In this document: piece after piece, positions 5,655 to 8,485 of the stretch | How the letters are laid out: the number at the start of each line of letters is the position of its first letter | Numbering within the stretch: position 1 is the stretch's first letter | Origin: JANQRV01 sp964533785 | GTDB lineage: Bacteria; Bacteroidota; Bacteroidia; Chitinophagales; Saprospiraceae | DNA: 8,485 bases | Direction of reading: 5' to 3' | NCBI GenBank assembly: GCA_964533785.1 | Contig: CAZHNG010000295.1 | Coordinates: 1 to 8,485 of the forward strand | The notes under the pieces: model-generated | Seen by the model: only the letters and a program-made list of their open reading frames with translations | Databases searched by the model: none | Told to the model about the DNA's origin: nothing | Translations under genes and position numbers: made by a program

Positions 5655-8225
5655 CTAGGGAACGTAGATCTTATCCCCGAAGAACAAAGCATTCATGAAC
5701 AGCTTATTGGTGCCGTACCAGAAGCCACGGAAATTGGGATTGTCGACGAATAAAACGGCGCGGCCCCGCCCCATTTGACTTACGAGTACCGAAGCCGAGT
5801 TTTTGATCAGGTCGACATTATCCGAATGGACGTAACCGTCTACCAAAGGATTTTCGGTGTATTGCACTACCGTACTGAATGCGTTGGCACTCGGTTGGAC
5901 GAACACGCTGTGGTTGCGGTAAACATGGATATCACGGGTGGTGTAGCCATAACCGAGCGGATGGGTGATGTCCAAAGTCCCTGCATATACGGAGCCACCG
6001 ATTCGTTTTGACCCCAGCCGGTCCCGGGCGGTGACGTAATCGAAACGTGGCGTGCTTTTGTTTTCTTCCTCTTTTTCGGCTTCCACTTTCTTTTCCTTCA
6101 CCAATTCTTTGCCGATGGCCCAGTTGACGGCGTATCGCTGCAAAACCAGGGTACCGCCCGCTGAAGTCCAGTTCTTGATCTTTTCCACTTGTCCGTCGCT
6201 CAATCCACTGTAGCTGCCGGAAACCATGACCAGCGTATTGTATTGATCTAGATCCAAACGACCGAAATCATTGATATCTACTTTCGTAAAAGGCATAGCG
6301 AAACGGGTGTCCAGTAAATGAAATACTTCGCCTGCTTCGTAGGCGGAAGTACCTTCGCCCATCAACATGACGACTTTGGGCTCGGAGATGGTACTGAAAT
6401 TGCGGCTGCCCAGGTCAATACCCTGAATGCTCCTACCGCTGTTTACCGCATAAATTTTGATATTCGACATTTGAGCGGCTTCCGCTACCCATTGATGAAT
6501 ATCATCCGGTTTGTGGGACTGGTCGGCCACCGCCACCAGGATGCTACCATAGCCGAAAGTATGCTCACCGTCCGTAGTATTCATTACCGCCTCCTTTTGG
6601 GCGACTTTTGCGTGTATCCCTTTAGACAATAAATAATAGAGCGCTTTGGGCGCAAAATAATCGGTCCATTCAAAAATATAAGCATAGCTGGCTTTGTCCA
6701 CCGTTGAAGCTTTGGGTTCCAGGTCATTCATCTGCAGCATTTCTCCGAGTTGGGGAGCCCGGCTCGACCGGCCGTAGGGCATACCAAAAGCCAGCGCTAC
6801 CGTCCAGGCGGAAGCGTCGTAAAAGACGCTATCGTAGAAAGTAGTGACCGGCTCGAAGAATGTCTGTACCATTTTGTACTGCGGCTGTGCGGCTGGAACG
6901 GCGTAGGCCGCACCGGCGGTATACACCTTATCCTCTACCGTCATATCCCGTTGGAGCGGGTACGTCTTGATCCGGTGCTGTAACAACAAGTTCAGAAAAG
7001 CTTTCGTCTTTCCTTCATCATTGGGATCACCAAAAACGTAGTATGGGGTATCGCTTTGTTGACCTGCCTGGAGGGCATCGGCAAAAAACTGCCGTTGGTG
7101 GCGTAGTAAGACTTCCCGGTTCTCTACGGAGGCGCTGAGCGTGGCGATGCTGGTGCGCAAATGATTGCGAATGGTAAAAGGAAAGGTGATCGGCTCGGTA
7201 GTCGTATGCTGCAGGTGTCCGCGGGAACTAGCCTGCTCGAAAACCATACCCAGGCCGCCGTGAATGTCAGGATAGGTGGATCCGTAGCCGGGATAGGAGT
7301 TATCGTATACTTCTTTGGTAAAATACAAGGAGCCAATATCATCCAGGGCTTCCGCGTAGTACTTGGCAAACAGGTTATTCAAACCATCGTAATTACTTCT
7401 CGGCACCAGGGGGTTTTCGGAGCCAAAGGGTTTAGTAGGCTCGAAGAAATAAGTGCTGTTGGTGCCCATTTCGTGGTAATCGGTCACTACGTTGGGGAGC
7501 CACTGGTGGTAGAATTTGAGGCGGTTGCGGCTTTCGACTTGTGCGAGGGGCAGCCAGTCGCGGTTAAGGTCAAACCAATAGTGGTTGGTACGGCCGCTGG
7601 GCCAGCCTTCGTTGTGTTCGCGATCGAGCGGATCAGCGGATAATTGTTTGCCTTTGTGCATATTGGCCCAGTGGGTATGACGATCCCGGCCATCGGGATT
7701 AAAGTTAGGATCAATAAAAATGACGGCATTTTCCAGGAAATCAGTTACTTCCTCCGTTTGTGCAGCCAGGAGATAATAAGCGGTGAGCATAGCCGCTTCC
7801 ATACCTGACGGCTCGTTGCCGTGCACATTATATCCCAGCAAAATGATCACCGGATGATCCGCCAGTTCGGGCATTGGCTGACCGGGGTCGGCAATTGCTA
7901 ATTGGTTTTCTCGAATGGTTTCCAGGTTTTGGTAGTTAGATGATGCGGTAATGGTCAGTACCACTTGCGGACGGTGTTCATTCGTATAACCGAGGATCTG
8001 AAAGCTGGCCAGATCGGAAGTGTTGGCCAACTCCTGAAAATAAGCTACCATCCGGTCGTGCCGGGTGTGATAATCGCCTACGGCATAGCCTAAAAATTCC
8101 TGGGGAGCAGGTATTTCATCGGAGAAAGTTATTCCTTGTGGAAAATAATAATCGTTTTGGCCCTGACTCAGCGTTGTTAAACAACCCCAGAGAGCCAGTA
8201 GCAGTGAGCATTTTTTCAAAGACAT
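5655..8225 (-). CDS. Secreted M14-family zinc metallopeptidase with amidotransferase-like C-terminal region
   Basis: This 856-residue exported protein belongs to the M14 zinc carboxypeptidase family, which removes C-terminal residues or trims peptides. A signal sequence spans about 1-22 (basic SLKK, hydrophobic core, then SQGQ). The M14 catalytic domain covers about 45-370. Zinc ligands are H135 and E138 in VHGNEPSG, with H251 in DYHEMG. The catalytic glutamate is probably E330 in VFEQASSRG. NPDGR (176-180) and FDLNRDW (218-224, with N221/R222 matching the carboxylate-binding Asn-Arg pair of carboxypeptidase A) are also present, so it is probably active. Residues about 615-705 resemble a class I glutamine-amidotransferase-like fold (VVMLMGEGTSAYEAGEV, then LVMVSGSYSGLSDGQ). 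A charged Lys/Glu linker (706-724) and a beta-rich end follow. Cys6 and Cys15 lie in the signal region, but LWGC is a poor lipobox, so a soluble periplasmic or secreted form is favoured. No type IX secretion C-terminal domain is evident. The kinase-cyclase gene lies 273 bp downstream on the same strand. The family is confident; the substrate is unknown. Confidence 0.9.
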   Translation of the reverse strand: MSLKKCSLLLALWGCLTTLSQGQNDYYFPQGITFSDEIPAPQEFLGYAVGDYHTRHDRMVAYFQELANTSDLASFQILGYTNEHRPQVVLTITASSNYQNLETIRENQLAIADPGQPMPELADHPVIILLGYNVHGNEPSGMEAAMLTAYYLLAAQTEEVTDFLENAVIFIDPNFNPDGRDRHTHWANMHKGKQLSADPLDREHNEGWPSGRTNHYWFDLNRDWLPLAQVESRNRLKFYHQWLPNVVTDYHEMGTNSTYFFEPTKPFGSENPLVPRSNYDGLNNLFAKYYAEALDDIGSLYFTKEVYDNSYPGYGSTYPDIHGGLGMVFEQASSRGHLQHTTTEPITFPFTIRNHLRTSIATLSASVENREVLLRHQRQFFADALQAGQQSDTPYYVFGDPNDEGKTKAFLNLLLQHRIKTYPLQRDMTVEDKVYTAGAAYAVPAAQPQYKMVQTFFEPVTTFYDSVFYDASAWTVALAFGMPYGRSSRAPQLGEMLQMNDLEPKASTVDKASYAYIFEWTDYFAPKALYYLLSKGIHAKVAQKEAVMNTTDGEHTFGYGSILVAVADQSHKPDDIHQWVAEAAQMSNIKIYAVNSGRSIQGIDLGSRNFSTISEPKVVMLMGEGTSAYEAGEVFHLLDTRFAMPFTKVDINDFGRLDLDQYNTLVMVSGSYSGLSDGQVEKIKNWTSAGGTLVLQRYAVNWAIGKELVKEKKVEAEKEEENKSTPRFDYVTARDRLGSKRIGGSVYAGTLDITHPLGYGYTTRDIHVYRNHSVFVQPSANAFSTVVQYTENPLVDGYVHSDNVDLIKNSASVLVSQMGRGRAVLFVDNPNFRGFWYGTNKLFMNALFFGDKIYVP

Positions 8226-8246
8226 GTTTTGTAAGTTGGTGAAAGC

Positions 8247-8277
8247 TCAAAATACGGGATGTTTTTGGGGAAATAAA
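8247..8277 (-). promoter_or_regulatory. Weak promoter candidate for the M14 peptidase
   Basis: On the - strand TTTA (8277-8274) is followed after 19 bases by TATTTTGA (8254-8247), a partial match to the Bacteroidota TTTG / TAnnTTTG promoter. Transcription would begin about 15 bases before the peptidase ATG, a leader length similar to that predicted for the kinase gene. There is no Shine-Dalgarno. The -7 match is imperfect. Confidence 0.3.
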
Positions 8278-8322
8278 ATAATGGTGACATTCAGAGAGTG
8301 GATTTTTGCATATCTCTTAACT

Positions 8323-8485
8323 AGTGGTTCCCGCCGGAAGTTAATGCCTTTTTTGGGTCGGGTATTTTTTTCGAAAGGAAAGGCGTCAAAACCGCGCATA
8401 GCCCCGCTACGTAAGGCTTTTGAGAACGCAGCATTTCGGAAAAAGGCCCAGCCAAAAAGGGTAGAAATTTCTGGTGGGAACCACT
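8323..8485. repeat. Long imperfect palindrome (about 163 bp), a possible interspersed repeat or structured RNA
   Basis: The left arm begins AGTGGTTCCC at 8323 and the right arm ends GGGAACCACT at 8485, the last base of the window. Over the outer 40 positions I count 30 Watson-Crick pairs, 5 G-U pairs on the + strand and 5 mismatches. With small bulges the pairing continues inward (CGAAA 8372-8376 with TTTCG 8434-8438; TCAAAA 8386-8391 with TTTTGA 8418-8423). It ends in a central hairpin, TAGC-CCC-GCTA (8399-8409). No coding sequence is evident. It may be a MITE/REP-like mobile palindrome, a structured RNA or the end of a larger element; the window edge may truncate it by a few bases. Confidence 0.75.

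Noticed and set aside
7161..7643. 160-codon open frame on the + strand inside the peptidase gene
   Set aside because: It lies antisense to the conserved M14 catalytic domain. The valine/glycine-rich translation shows no recognisable motif and there is no promoter-like signal.
8323..8485. CRISPR array or intact insertion sequence at the right edge
   Set aside because: There are no regularly spaced direct repeats and no transposase reading frame within the window; the structure is a single large palindrome.

Overview
The window looks like chromosomal DNA of a Bacteroidota bacterium, most likely of the Saprospiria type (Lewinella/Haliscomenobacter-like). The evidence is indirect. The genes lack Shine-Dalgarno sequences and have A/T-rich leaders. 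Two upstream regions carry sequences resembling the Bacteroidota TTTG / TAnnTTTG promoter. The large kinase has the Reg_prop + Y_Y_Y sensor architecture typical of this phylum. The genus cannot be fixed from the sequence alone.

Layout, left to right. Positions 1-195 are an AT-rich leader with several palindromes, including a 31-bp near-perfect inverted repeat, and hold no credible gene. Positions 196-498 (+) encode a short HPF/RaiA-type ribosome hibernation factor. A strong hairpin with a short T-run (587-629) follows and probably ends that transcript. Positions 726-5381 (-) encode a 1551-residue membrane sensor kinase: secretion signal, about 14 Reg_prop blades, Y_Y_Y domain, one transmembrane helix, HisKA, HATPase, receiver, class III nucleotidyl cyclase and a short helical tail. 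A 273-bp intergenic stretch carries a promoter-like sequence for the kinase. Positions 5655-8225 (-) encode a secreted 856-residue M14-family zinc metallopeptidase with a C-terminal glutamine-amidotransferase-like region. Positions 8226-8485 hold a weak promoter-like sequence for the peptidase and then a striking imperfect palindrome of about 163 bp that runs to the window edge.

How it may work together. The kinase is built like a periplasmic-sensing hybrid two-component system (HTCS), but its output is a cyclic-nucleotide synthase in place of the usual AraC-type DNA-binding domain. An extracytoplasmic signal would pass through an intramolecular His-to-Asp phosphorelay to control cAMP or cGMP synthesis. 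The peptidase just upstream on the same strand is a plausible but unproven functional partner, for example as a source of peptides in the periplasm. The hibernation factor is convergent and probably unrelated.

The two items most worth following up are the HTCS-cyclase fusion, whose substrate-selecting residues are atypical, and the long palindromic element at the right edge, which shares short motifs with intergenic sequence elsewhere in the window.
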